Below, one piece after another: positions 34,531-45,702 of a stretch of DNA of 64,000 nucleotides. Each line of letters opens with the position of its first letter. Positions within the stretch are counted from its first letter, which is position 1. Under the pieces are notes generated by a model, which saw only the letters and a list, made by a program, of their open reading frames with translations, had not been told where the DNA came from and did not search any database. A program made the position numbers and the translations under genes. Source of the DNA: Monocercomonoides exilis (taxonomy: Eukaryota > Preaxostyla > Oxymonadida > Polymastigidae); contig LSRY02000043.1 of assembly GCA_001643675.2 (NCBI GenBank), forward strand, positions 542,501-606,500. The letters run 5' to 3'.

Positions 34531-36649
34531 AAAAAGATCGCGTGAATCTATTATCATTTCTTTCTTCTGTTTTGACAATGAAAGAACTGTCAAGCTTTGG
34601 TTTTGCAGTATCTCGGGGAGAATATTACTATTCCAGAGATAAGGCCAAAGTCGAAATGGATGGCTCAAGTCCAGAAGCAAACAATGGTTTCGATGAATCA
34701 GGTATTCTATTTATATTATTTCTTTCGTTGAATGATTCATTCACATTTTCATGTTATATGTTATAAGCTGAGAAAGATTACAGCCAAGTTGAAAACTGGC
34801 TTAGTCACCACAGTTTCTGTAGCTGCGAAAATGGAAGAAGAGTGAAAAAAAGTTGGAAAAATTGAAATATTTCGTTTATTTTTGAATGAATTTTTTGCTT
34901 TTTTGATGATATGAATATAATTTTTATGATTTTTGTTGCAAGTTCATATAGTTCCTCATCTTCATGTAAGGATCAATCATCAAAAAGTCATCAGGATTAC
35001 GAGAAAAAGAATCATGCATCTTCTTTTTCCACATGTCTCAATGATTTGACCGAAACGTTGAATCGAGCAATTTATAACGAAAATAAAAAAAGAAAAGATA
35101 ATAATGTTGATTGTGAACTGAAAAACAATAGAAAAAGAAACTTAAAAAAAAAAGGAAAATGATAATAACAAAAAGATAAAAGAAAATACAATAAATGCTC
35201 CATCGATTATTCATTCTTCGACTAGTGGAGAACATGAATATCAAGAGAGCGACAATTCACTTTATGAAAAGGATTGTGAAAGAGAAATTGAAAGAAAAGA
35301 TAAAGAAAAGGAAAAAAAAAATGATGATAAAAAAGAACTTGGAGATGATAAGAAAAAGAAAAAGAAAAATCGTGTATTTTTTCCAAATGAAAAGAGAATA
35401 ATTGTAAAAACTAAAAAGCAATTATTCAATGAAATGAAGAATGATATCGAAATTAAAATGGCTTATTCCACGTTTTGTAAAAAAACGAAGAATTTCAAAA
35501 AAGCAAAAAGGAGGACTGATTTGTGTGATGTGTGCGAGAGAGGAAATTTTTTGGAGAAGAAAGAAATAGAATTGAAAAAGAAAAACTTGTCTTTGAGTTT
35601 TGAAGAAATAGAAGAAAAGGAATTAATTGAAAAACATAAAAAAATGGCTCATTGCCTTAGAAATTTTTTTTTGTTATTTATCAAGAAATTGCATGAAAAA
35701 TAATGAAGTTTCAATAATTATGGACTTCAAAGAAAAATGGGCATTGCCCATAATGATGAATGAAACTGGTCGTAGCTTTTGCAACAAAAAGCAAATTATT
35801 CAATTGTGTTTTACTGTTTTTAAAGTTAATAAATTTAACATTTTGGAAAAACATTGTTTTACTTTTTTTTCAGAAATTTTATCTCATGATTTTTGTTTTG
35901 TTTGTGAATGCATAACTCAATTATTAAAATTTGATTTATTTGAAAATGTTAATTTTTTTCACTTTTATTGTGATAATGGCCCTCATATTAGGAACTCTAA
36001 TTACCTTCATTTTTTATTTTCAAATTCTTCTCCTTTTTTTTGTAATAAAAAATGTTCTTTATCTTTTTTTACTAAACATCATGGAAAAAATGATTGCGAC
36101 AGCGAATTTAATCATTTGACTAATTTATTAAATAATAATTTAAATAATACTGTTTTAAATACTTTAGAACATTTAATTTCTTTTTTTGCTCTTTAAATAA
36201 TTCCAATAAATTGTTAAATAAAAATTCCAATATTTTTCTCTCCAATTTTTCTTCTTTAAATAATGATTTTTTTCAATATTTAGTAATTAATAACGATTCG
36301 GCTGGAATGGAATTGGCAACTTTGCAAATGAACAAAGAGAGCGAAAGTATTTTTAATCCAAAACATTACTTTTAAAAGTGTGATGTTTTCTTTACAATTT
36401 TTTTTTAAATAATTTTTTTTATCATAATTTTTTTTTTAGACACGAAACATTATCAGAAACAAATTTGGACCAGCTGGTAATATTTGGTATGAAAAAATAT
36501 ATATTTTTTGAAAAAAAAGAAAGAGAATTATTTGCTTCTCCGATAAGCTCAGAAAAATTTGAATTTTAGAAAAAAATTAAATACTCGGAAAAATTAATAA
36601 AAAATAAAAAAATTAGAAAAACATTCGAAAGAAAAAATGAAAAAGACAA

Positions 36650-37302
36650 AGAAACAGAAGGAAATAATAAAGTTGGAAAAACAGTGAAAAAAATTTAAAA
36701 GAAAGATTATTTATGATAGATTCTGTATTTTTTAATAGATATGAGAATTTTTCTTCTTTATCAAAAAATGATTTTTTATATGGGGGAAAATACGGACTTT
36801 CAAGCTTTTTTTGCACTAGGCATTAAATATTTATTTCACTCATAACTTTATTTCGCTTTCTTTGATTTCAAAAAAATTTTGATTTTCATATCAGCAAACA
36901 AACCTAATTGATGCTTCAACAAAATGTTTTGTGTCTTTAAAAGTATTTCAAAAAATGGACCCATTTTTATTGCATTTTTAGATTTCAAAAAGTTAATGAA
37001 AAGTGCATAATTTTTCTATGAAAATGCCTGAAGTGAAATATTTTGCCCCATATAGCAAAACAGCAGATATGGAGCGACAAAAAGAAGTTATGAAAGGTAT
37101 GTCAGAAAAAGTTAATTTTCCAATTTTTGATAATTCAAATAATTCTCAAAATAACAATTCATTTATATTTCCTTTTTTAAATTCTTATTCTGATTTTTCT
37201 AATTCTTTTTTGAATGAAGAAAGTGGCGCAGGTATGACATTTAATTCAAATAATTCATTAAATATTGATATAAATAACAACAGCATGGAAATTGATTTTT
37301 AA
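36650..37302 (+). pseudogene. Small Asn/Ser-rich reading frame split by a family C MITE
   Basis: Left of the MITE the frame reads FNRYENFSSLSKNDFL; right of it, SKTADMERQKEVMKGMSEK then an Asn/Ser-rich tail ending NNSMEIDF and a stop at 37302. Excising 36781-37050 plus one TA restores an uninterrupted junction (FLYSKTAD). No family recognised. It may be the C-terminal part of the transposase gene upstream. Confidence 0.45.
36781..37050. repeat. MITE, family C, with TA target duplication
   Basis: 270 bp, ends TGGGGGAAAATA and TATTTTGCCCCA, TA on both sides (36779-36780 and 37051-37052). Excision with one TA restores an open frame, confirming the boundaries. Confidence 0.88.
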
Positions 37303-37513
37303 AAATCTTAAAACAAAAAATACAAAGAAATTATTTTTTATTCTTGCTTATCTAATGATAACAAATTAAATTTGTTTGAGGACGTGACTGAATCCTTCCT
37401 GTTCTTGTTTTATTTTTAGTAAAAAAAAAGATTTGCAGGCTTTGGATCCAGATTCAGTCTCCCAGGAGAATAAAAAATAATTTCTCAATAATTCACAGAA
37501 AAATAATACATAT

Positions 37514-37545
37514 GGGTGATTATTTTTGAAATCACAACTTTTTTC
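37514..37545. repeat. Solo family A terminal repeat
   Basis: GGGTGATTATTTTTGAAATC preceded by ATAT matches the left ends at 40509 and 60770, but no matching inverted right end follows before the next complete copy. Probably a truncated element. Confidence 0.5.
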
Positions 37546-37907
37546 GGAGTTTCGATTTTTTTATTTTCGTTTTGTCAATTTCTTGAAAATTATCATTCGA
37601 GTATTAAAAAAATTGCAATTGTTCAAAAAAGCACTCATTTGAGCTGCATTAATGTCATTTTTTTTGTAGACGGTGTAATCACTTTTAAATGTTCACTGAC
37701 AAAAATGCAAAACAAATTTTCAAGTCAAATTTTTCAACGAAAAAAATTGATTCAAAAAATGAACACAAATACATATTCATATTTGTATAAACAATCTTAG
37801 CGTATTCAGAAATCAATGTTTATATGAAAGGAAAACAAAATTTTAACAGAAATTATTTTGTTGAAATGGAAGATATAAAAATTATTTATTATGTGATTAA
37901 TATTTTG

Positions 37908-37909
<2 letters not shown>

Positions 37910-37973
<64 letters not shown>
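37910..37973. repeat. Poly(A) run of about 64
   Basis: An uninterrupted A homopolymer of about 64 bases on the plus strand. Similar runs lie at 44667-44728 and 53434-53480. No flanking target duplication or upstream retroelement gene is seen. Confidence 0.9.
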
Positions 37974-37975
<2 letters not shown>

Positions 37976-38470
37976 AGAAAAAAAAAAAGAATGTCTTTTT
38001 TTAAAATTCAAAATGTTTCCAAAACAGAAAATGAAACTTTTACCATTGAAAAATCATCTTTAAGAAAAAAATAATGAACCCACAATCTTTAATGACAAAG
38101 TTGCTGACAATGATTCTCTGAAAATTGTTCACAATTGAAAAGACATTTATGGAAATGCGAATGAGAAGATGTTGAAAACAATTGATACAACATCATTACC
38201 AGTTTCAACACCTCTTCTTTCTTCTCCTCGATATTTTTCTGAAACGCCAAGCCGTTTCAGTCGTGGATTGAGAACGTTTGGAGAAAATGTTTTCAATCCA
38301 TACATTCAACGTGGAATTTTTTCTTCAAGAGAAACGGACAAATCTCATCGGTGGTCGTTTGTTATGTATATTTTGTTCTGTCAAGCATATCATTTTGAAC
38401 CATTACCGCTTGACCCAAATGCAATGTATGGATTTGTGAAACTTCTTGAGATTGCGTTTGATTATTCATT

Positions 38471-38740
38471 TTGGGCAAAACATTTTGTTTCAGGCATTTT
38501 CATCGAAAAATTATTCACTTTTCATGAAATTTATGAAATCAAAAAACACAACAAAAATGGGTCCATTTATTGACATTCGTGAAATGTTGGAAAACTTTAT
38601 GATTCGATTTCAATGATGCCTGTTAACGGGAATGAAAATCAAATTTTTTCTGAAATCTGATAAAGTGAAATAAAGTTATTAGCGAAGTTATTTTTCAATG
38701 CATTATGCAAAAAATGCTTGAAAGTCCGTATTAATCCCCT
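38471..38740. repeat. MITE, family C, inverted copy
   Basis: 270 bp, reverse-oriented relative to 36781-37050, with ends TTGGGCAAAACA and the complement of the TACGGACTTTCAAGC block. The outermost bases are diverged; TT flanks both sides. Confidence 0.75.
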
Positions 38741-38862
38741 TTTTAAAAATTTTTCTTTTTTTACAAATTAACGAATGCATTCATGTGAAAAAACTGAAAT
38801 GGAAATATATTCTTATCAAGGCTTTTTCCTCCATTTCAATAAAATTTCTTTGAGTGAAAAGA

Positions 38863-39104
38863 TGTCAAAATTTTTTTGAAAAGTTCCTTTTGTTTAATTT
38901 TCAAATAAAGAAAAATTTTCATATACCGATCAAATTTCTGTTCCCACTCACGAAACTACTCAATAACAAAAATAATAACATTGCCAAGATCTTATATTCA
39001 TGACAGAGAAATTTGGTGAGTGTGAAAAGAAATTTGATCGAAATATAAATTTTTTTCTTTATTTGAAAATTAAACAAAAGGAACTTTTCAAAAAAATTTT
39101 GACA
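38863..39104. repeat. MITE, family B
   Basis: 242 bp with near-identical inverted ends TGTCAAAATTTTTTTGAAAA, flanked by GA on each side (38861-38862 and 39105-39106). Confidence 0.85.
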
Positions 39105-40130
39105 GATATTTGTATATAAAAATATTTTTTCATGAATTTTGAACTATTATTGTGAATTTATTTTTTTCGAAAAATAAATAAATAAATACACTTGACTGTT
39201 CTTAAAGTTGGAAATCATAAGGTACTTCAGGATGTGAAGTCCAATCCTTTGAAGTCAGATGCTTGGATATGAAAAAACGCATGCGTCCAGACGTGTCTTC
39301 GATCATTAAGGAAGCTTATGGAGCGTTAAATACGGACTGTTCATCCTCTTGTTGCTAAGGGCTTCATTCTTTTTTGCGGAAAAGTATGTTTCAACTTATT
39401 GACTAGCATTATGCATGTCATCACTCCTTCAATAAAAAGAATAAATAACGAAAAAATAGGAAAGAAGATAAATAACAAAACAAACGCAGAAATAAATGAG
39501 GCAATAAGAAGTTTAAAGAACGATAAAGAAGTCAATAAAAAAGGAAAAGAAAGGGAACCTGCGCTGATCACTGACGTCGCTCGCATTGTTCATAAACTCC
39601 CCGATGATCTGGATTCTAAATATTTGGAAGCTTCACTTTATCTAGTGGGCGTTCAAACTGGAGCAAGGGCAATTACGTTATCAAGCCTAAAAATGTGTGA
39701 CATTAAAAGAGTTATACAATCGAAAGAAACAAACAAACTTCTTGTTACCTTTTGCTACAACCGGACAAAAGGTTCTTCGCATTGGGATCATCATGAACTA
39801 TTGAAGTATAGAAGGAGAGTTGCAATGAAAACAATGCAGCATTTTTTCTTTCGATGCACTTGAATTAAAGCGTTTGTGTATGTTTGAGTGAGTGGATGTT
39901 GAAGAAAGAGGAAGTTGAAAATGAAATTCCTGTTTTGTGAATCTTTACAGATGTAATGAGAGAGAGGTTCAAAATGAAGGCCGAAAATGCAGGATTCTAT
40001 CGGAATCTTTTCTGCTTCCACTCTATACGAAGTGGATTCAGATGCCCCGCCCTCAATAAGAGTGGAAAGAATGATGATTCGAAGAAGGCTGTGCTTGAGA
40101 AGACAGCAACGATGTTTGTTGTTACCTGAT

Positions 40131-40508
40131 AAACTACAAACAAACGAATCAAGATAAAAATAAAAAAAATAAAAATTGTAGAATAAAAAATACAGGATAC
40201 AATTAAATGAAATTTAAACTATTATATTGGGTGTTGATTTTTGAAATGAAAAAAGTCTTTTAAAGTTTGATTTTTTATAAATGTTAAATACTTAACAATT
40301 TATCAATAAGCTAATGCAATAGATGAACTGAAAACAAAGAAATCAGGAATGGGATTGTTTTTTTTTTTTATTATTTATATTCATTAATTTGGAAACAACA
40401 AAAATTTTGTTATTCAAAAATTTTATCGAAATAAAATCTCTTTTTTTTTTAAAATTACATACTCGGTTTTTCATAGCGGTTCGATAATAAACAGTCACAA
40501 AAAAATAT
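40131..40508. other. AT-rich sequence, no gene
   Basis: No supported feature between the recombinase relic and the next MITE. Confidence 0.5.
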
Positions 40509-40764
40509 GGGTGATTATTTTTGTAATCATATCTTTTATCCGGGTCTGAGTTTCAAAAGTGTATTTGTTATGAGCTATATATTTTTCATTCAAATATTGA
40601 ATGGTGTTTTATTGTTTGAAAATCAGACGTTTTATTTAATAGAAAAACAGTGGAGTCTTTATTTAACTTTGTTAATATTCATTGTTCATTTACAACTAAT
40701 AAATATGAATTTTTTCGATCCGACAATTTTCACTGAAGATTTATGATTTCTAAAATAATCACCC
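40509..40764. repeat. MITE, family A variant
   Basis: 256 bp with ends GGGTGATTATTTTTGTAATC and the complement of GATTTCTAAAATAATCACCC, flanked by ATAT on both sides (40505-40508 and 40765-40768). Confidence 0.85.
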
Positions 40765-40768
40765 ATAT

Positions 40769-41385
40769 TAAAGATTTTTTTTTTGTTTTTATACATTTAT
40801 TTTTATTTCATCTATTTTCTATTTTCTATTTTTTCACCCACTATCCTCTCATTCTTGTTTTATTTTATTTTAATATTTTTTCTTTGTTATGATGTTTTTT
40901 TTCTAAACATCTGCGTCACATGACTTTTGACGTGAACATTTTTGGAGTGTCGTGAAGTGACAGAAAAAATATTTTTATTCACTCATTTTTTTCTAATTCC
41001 ACTTTTGTAAAAAATAAAAATTATAAAAAACAATTGATATATTTTTCTCTTTTATTAAATGTAATTAAGTGTGTTACTATAACAAAAATTATTATTGAAA
41101 TGTTCATATATAATATTTTTTGCACAACGGGTTGTGTCGTGATCATTTTTTTATGGTATATATACCATGTCACTCGCGTCACTGCCTGTCACTGACGTGA
41201 TTTAAGTAAATGGTCCATTTTTTCAAATGTTCGTGTTTTTAACTTGTTAAAATATATTCATTAAAGATTTCAACTGGTTAAAATTTTTGTATTTATCGTT
41301 TATGAATAATTTTTATTTTTTCATTTTTTCTTATATTTTTTCTAACTTATTTCAATCTTTAAAGTATGCCCTTCACATAGATATG
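40769..41385. other. AT-rich sequence, no gene
   Basis: Low-complexity T-rich DNA. Nothing supported. Confidence 0.5.
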
Positions 41386-42990
41386 GATCGGACAAAATAT
41401 GTGCTTATCAAAACTCAAACAATGGCAGGAGTTTAGAGGCTGAGTATCAGAAGCGAATAACGGTTCGGAGAAGATTGGACGTGCCGTAGCGTGCGAGGTG
41501 CTGTGGGAATTTGTCAGCAGGCATGGGATGTTGAAAAGAGCAGAGCAGCAACAGAGTTGGTTGTGATGGAGTCACAGTTATTCATGTTTTCAATGATATT
41601 TCAAAATTGAAATGGGAGATTGAGGAGGAAAGAGGGATGCGTGCTGGTGGTTGAGGAGTGTGTGGTGAGATGGGAGGAGCTGACAAAGATCGATATGCAG
41701 GTGATCCAACAGAGGAGGGAGCGTGCGGAGGTGGGGAGCACAGCAGTGAGCGATATGTTTGGTCCTGGGAGCAGATGCGAGCTGAACCGGATGGTTAAAC
41801 TGCAGGCGCAATTGGTGTGTTTTTCTGCTCCGTGCTTTCAAACGTCAGCTGGACAAGCAGCGGGGGGCAGGCGCGGCTGGAGCTAGCAGTGCGGGAGCTG
41901 GTGCAGTGAAGGCTGTACTTCCAGATAATTGTGCGGGGGGCAGATGGGGGCAAGCGGGTGAGGACATACCGTTTTGAGAGCACAGGGCAGAATATGGAGC
42001 TGCGGGGGTTCGGGAGAATCGGGCGGGAGGTGATTGAGGAGAGCGAGGCAGAAGAGGATGTGCTAGCGCGGGTGGTGTATTCGAGCGAGGAACTGACTGT
42101 GGAGGAGTGGAGAGGCGGGGAAGGGGGATAAGGGGGAGAAGGGAGGGCAGGTGTGGAGACAGGGAAGGATGAGGCAGGGGAAGGAAGAAAGTTCAACGCA
42201 ACAGCAGCAATTATCTGTGGAAAGGAGAAAGAAAGGGGTAGGCAGGGGGAGGGGCCTGTTTGAGCTGTATGGGTGGACGATCATACTGCATATTGAAGTG
42301 AGGACGGTGGGTGTGACAGTGGCGATGACTGTGGGGTTCTACGTGCAGCAGCGACGGAAGAGGAAGCAGCAGGAGCAGCGGCTTGTGCAACCCAAGGAGA
42401 TGGTAGAGTTGAATAGGAAGAGCAAAGTGTGGAACGGATGCTCCGAAAGCATAGAAGGAATTGAAGGTAGAGCTGGAGAAGAAAGTGGTGATGAATGATG
42501 GAGATCCATGATGGAAATAAAAAAGGGAATGGAGGACGTGGAAAGGGAAGAGTGGAGGGGAAGTGTGGGGTTTAGGAAGAGGAAGATTATTCTGAACATC
42601 AAGTCAGAGAATTGTTTGAAGTTGCGAATAAGAATGCAGGACGGATGCTGGAGCTGCTGCTGCACTGTGAGTAATTTTCAGAGAAAGTTGTGTTATGGGG
42701 TGTGCGCGGGTGCCATCACATCCTGCCGAGCGGGGAGTCCTGGATGCTGCTGATGAACTTGAACCAGTGAGCAGTGATGGTGAATGGACAGGATGTGGTG
42801 GTGAAGCAGGATGGGATCCAACGGCGAGGAGAGTTGCGGACGTCGGAGGAGTGGGAAACGCAGTCAAAGTCACCGGAGATTTTTGCAAGGGAAGGCTATG
42901 GAAAAGAAATGAGGAAAAGGGAGCTTAGGGAAATGGCAGAGGCAGTGCGGCTGGCGAAAAAGAAAAATAATAAGAATAAGAATTAGATAA
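41386..42990 (+). pseudogene. Decayed GC-rich coding island, unidentified
   Basis: One forward reading spans about 1.6 kb with protein-like composition: YGSDKICAYQNSNNGRSLEA (41390), VRTYRFESTGQNMELRGFG (41960) and, near the 3' end, MVNGQDVVVKQDGIQRRGEL (42780) and KEMRKRELREMAEAVRLAKK (42905). It is interrupted by more than ten in-frame stops and some frame changes. The G-rich composition contrasts with the AT-rich flanks. No family recognised. Confidence 0.55.
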
Positions 42991-43446
42991 AGATAAAGAT
43001 AAAAATGAAGATAAAGAAATAGAAATAGAAATAGCAAAAGAAGATGAGAAGAGGAGGAGGTGAAAGAAAAAAGAGAAGACGAAGAATTCAATGGATAAAA
43101 AGAAGAAAAAGAATATGATAATGATGACCAATGAATGTGAAAAAAAGGATAAAAATCAGAATGGCCTTTAAGAATTGCTATTACACACATTGGTATTTCA
43201 TTCATTCAAAAAAATGTTCACATATGCGAGCGGAACAACTGACAAATGAAAATAAAGAAACAAATTAAGAATACAGAAAACAAAATAATTTATAATTTTT
43301 GAAATCATTTTTTTTATATATGAAACAAGAAAGAATTTTGTTCTTTATTCATGGATAATGTTCCCTTGGTTCAAATTTATTTAAAAAAATTCGCATAATT
43401 ATTATTCTTGTTAAAACAAACTATTCTTAACAAAAAAGAATTAATT

Positions 43447-43686
43447 GGGTGATTCTTTTTGAAAAGTCACAAACGTTTAATTTTCAAATATATCAAAAAT
43501 ATCATATCTTGATCAAATTTCGGTTCCCGCTCATGCAACTTCACAGGAATGTGTTAAATGGCATTGTCAAATTATGTCCTCCGCTTTGGTAAAGTTGCAT
43601 GAGCGGGAACCGAAATTTGATCAAGATATGATATTTTTGATATATTTGAAAATTAAACGTTTGTGACTTTTCAAAAAGAATCACCC
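43447..43686. repeat. MITE, family A, near-perfect foldback
   Basis: 240 bp, ends GGGTGATTCTTTTTGAAAAG and complement, with arms of about 105 bp that are nearly perfect inverted repeats up to a central spacer. Flanked by AATT on both sides. Same length as the copy at the palindrome centre. Confidence 0.9.
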
Positions 43687-43689
43687 AAT

Positions 43690-44440
43690 TATCTATTGCA
43701 AATGACAATAAGCATAATGGAAAATCGTTAAAATATTGTCGATTGAAGAGAAAATTTTTTGTTCACAAGAATTTAATCAAGTTTGATTCTTTTCAAAAAT
43801 GACTATAAAAAAATATGCAAGATTGAAAATAGTTATTCGAAAACATTAACAAACAAATTATGCAATCTTGTTGCACATTTGAAGTGAAAGTTATAACCTC
43901 TGTGAAAGTGTGAAAAAGAAATGAAATGAAATAATTTTTTATTAAGGTTTATTGATTGAAAATTGTGCTGAAGTCTTTTTCGAAAATTAAAAATTGTTGG
44001 TTAGTGTTTTTTTCCTTTTCAAAACAAATTTCAAAAAATTGTTTGTTCCTATCAAAAATAAAAAATAAAAAATAAAAAAACTGACGGGCACTGATTGACT
44101 TGGTCTCGCCATTTCCAAGGTGACGCAGATGTTTATTTTTTTCATTATTACAAGTATAGGCTTATGGGTGGAACAAAAGTCCAAAGGTGAAATATTTCGT
44201 CCCATTTGCTTTTCATTCGTTTCGATCAGGTTTCATTTTGGTAATTTTAATAATAATAATTATAATAATTATAATAATTATAATAATTATAAACTGAATC
44301 ACAAGTTAATAAATCTTGAAGGCCAGAAACGACATCTGATCCTCTTTTTGTCACAAAAAACTGATCACTCCTATTTGAAATAGAGCAATTATTACAAAAA
44401 ATACGCATTTCAACATTTTGTATAATGAAAGCAAACATAT
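43690..44440. other. AT-rich sequence with an AAT/TAAT microsatellite
   Basis: A TAATAATTA repeat tract runs about 44246-44294. A block near 44158-44215 resembles one end of family C MITEs (GTGAAATATTTCGTCCCAT). No gene is supported. Confidence 0.4.
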
Positions 44441-44445
44441 TGGAT

Positions 44446-44666
44446 AATTCTTTTTGAATAGTCGCAAAAGTTTAATTTTCAAATAAAAGAATAATTTCAT
44501 TTTTTCATCAATACTCTGTACCCACTCATGCGATAACACAATTATAGAAATAATATCATTATTTAGGTTTTTGTATCCATTAAAGTGAAGTTTCAAACGT
44601 GGGAACAGAAAATTGATGAAAACGTGATATTTTTTTATTTGAAAATCAAACAAAAGGAAATTTTCG

Positions 44667-44728
<62 letters not shown>
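44446..44728. repeat. Degraded hybrid MITE ending in a 62-base poly(A)
   Basis: The left part resembles family A (GGATAATTCTTTTTGAATAG). The right part resembles family B (AAACAAAAGGAAATTTTCG) but breaks directly into a run of about 62 A (44667-44728) where the rest of the terminal repeat should be. Confidence 0.6.
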
Positions 44729-44730
<2 letters not shown>

Positions 44731-45702
44731 ATTTGTCATATCATAAATATCTCAACAATATTTGAAAGCAGAAAAAGAAGTCTCTCAAAAACAAAAGACA
44801 GTTCTTTTGGCTGATTCTTCCCTCCAAAATAAGTGTCGCAAAAATAATTATTCTTAAATCCATCCCACACGTCGAAATTATACGAAAAGATTCTAAGAAG
44901 ATGAAACAGATACATGAATGTTTTTTACAAACTATTCATTGAAGAAATGTTTTGAAATTTAAGATTAAGAGAAGCCATGCATTAACAAATGGCAGAAAGA
45001 GGACACATACCGCGATTGTTTTTCAAGTCTCTTTGAGAAGAAAGAAGCATGACAACGCAGGATCTTGTTTATCCTTTCGAAAACAATTAAGCAAATATTG
45101 AAGAAGAAGAAAAGTGAAAGATATGACGATCATTGTTTTATCAGAAAATTAATTGATTCGTTTTTTGAACACAAAATAACGTCAATAATACGTTTTTTTA
45201 TTGTTTGAATCACTTTTTTATTGTTGTTTAAGTTTGCATATGATGAAAAGAAATATATTATACTCGGTCATTGCTAAATGAGAAATGAAATAGTTTTCAT
45301 CATTTTTTTTCTTTTCTAAAATTCGAATAAATCTTTTATGAACGAAAATTTGGACAATGTTACAAACTCAATAAAAAAATTTATTTTTGTTTCATTTTGT
45401 TTTTTTCATGTTATGTCGCAATTTCTTCTCCACTTCCGACTTGAATTTTTCACGACATTTTTTTAAATAAAACATTTCTTCACACATGCAAACAAATTCA
45501 TTTTGACATTAAACCTGTTTCGAATGAAAGAGGAAAGATCGGAGGTTGGTGAATTTTGCTTTCATTAAAAACCTACGGGTTTCATAATGAGAAATCCCAC
45601 AAATTCACGTCAAAAAATTTTCAATGAAAAATTACAACTACTGAGCAATTTGCAATTTAATGTCAATATGGAAAATTAATTACTGTATTTGAATTTCTAA
45701 AT
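44729..45702. other. AT-rich sequence, no gene
   Basis: Nothing supported; may contain the unresolved left end of the transposon whose relic follows. Confidence 0.4.

Larger units (their letters stand above)
30168..36376 (+). pseudogene. DDE transposase gene, multi-exon, broken by a 4-kb insertion and frameshifts
   Basis: The N-terminal exon (30168-30358) is followed by a 91-nt intron (30359-30449, GTTTGT to CTAACAG), then exon 2 from 30450, interrupted at 30512 by the long-TIR element. Removing that element and one 8-bp repeat rejoins the frame as TSKKDRVNLLSFLSS, continuing through EYYYSRDKAK to a second intron (34702-34767). From about 34940 the reading continues with frame changes near 35150 (A10 run), 35700 and 36180 (T7 run). 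It carries a CDVC motif (35525), the acidic block IIMDFKEKWALP (35720), YCDNGPHIRN (35960) and HGKNDCDSEF (36085). The D, D and H-G-K...D pattern matches a widespread but poorly named family of eukaryotic DDE transposases. Terminal repeats of this older element were not found. The frameshifts sit mostly at homopolymers, so decay and sequencing error both remain possible for those. Confidence 0.6.
38169..40130 (+). pseudogene. Tyrosine recombinase (integrase-type) relic split by two MITEs
   Basis: An N-terminal core-binding-like region (SETPSRFSRGLRTFGENVF, then DPNAMYGFVKLLEIAFDYS) ends at a family C MITE (38471-38740). A family B MITE follows at 38863-39104. The catalytic part resumes at about 39399-39863 with LYLVGVQTGARAITLSSLKM, holding the first catalytic Arg (TGAR), then a frame change. 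About 40018-40060 reads FHSIRSGF, the H-x-x-R motif of tyrosine recombinases. The sequence stops soon after, before a nucleophilic Tyr can be placed. Upstream-to-downstream order R, HxxR fits Crypton/phage-integrase-like enzymes. Dead: two insertions, several frameshifts and stops. Confidence 0.72.

Noticed and set aside
39341-39586. Minus-strand 81-codon hydrophobic frame, considered as a membrane protein.
   Set aside because: It is antisense to the tyrosine recombinase relic, whose TGAR and HxxR motifs support the plus strand.
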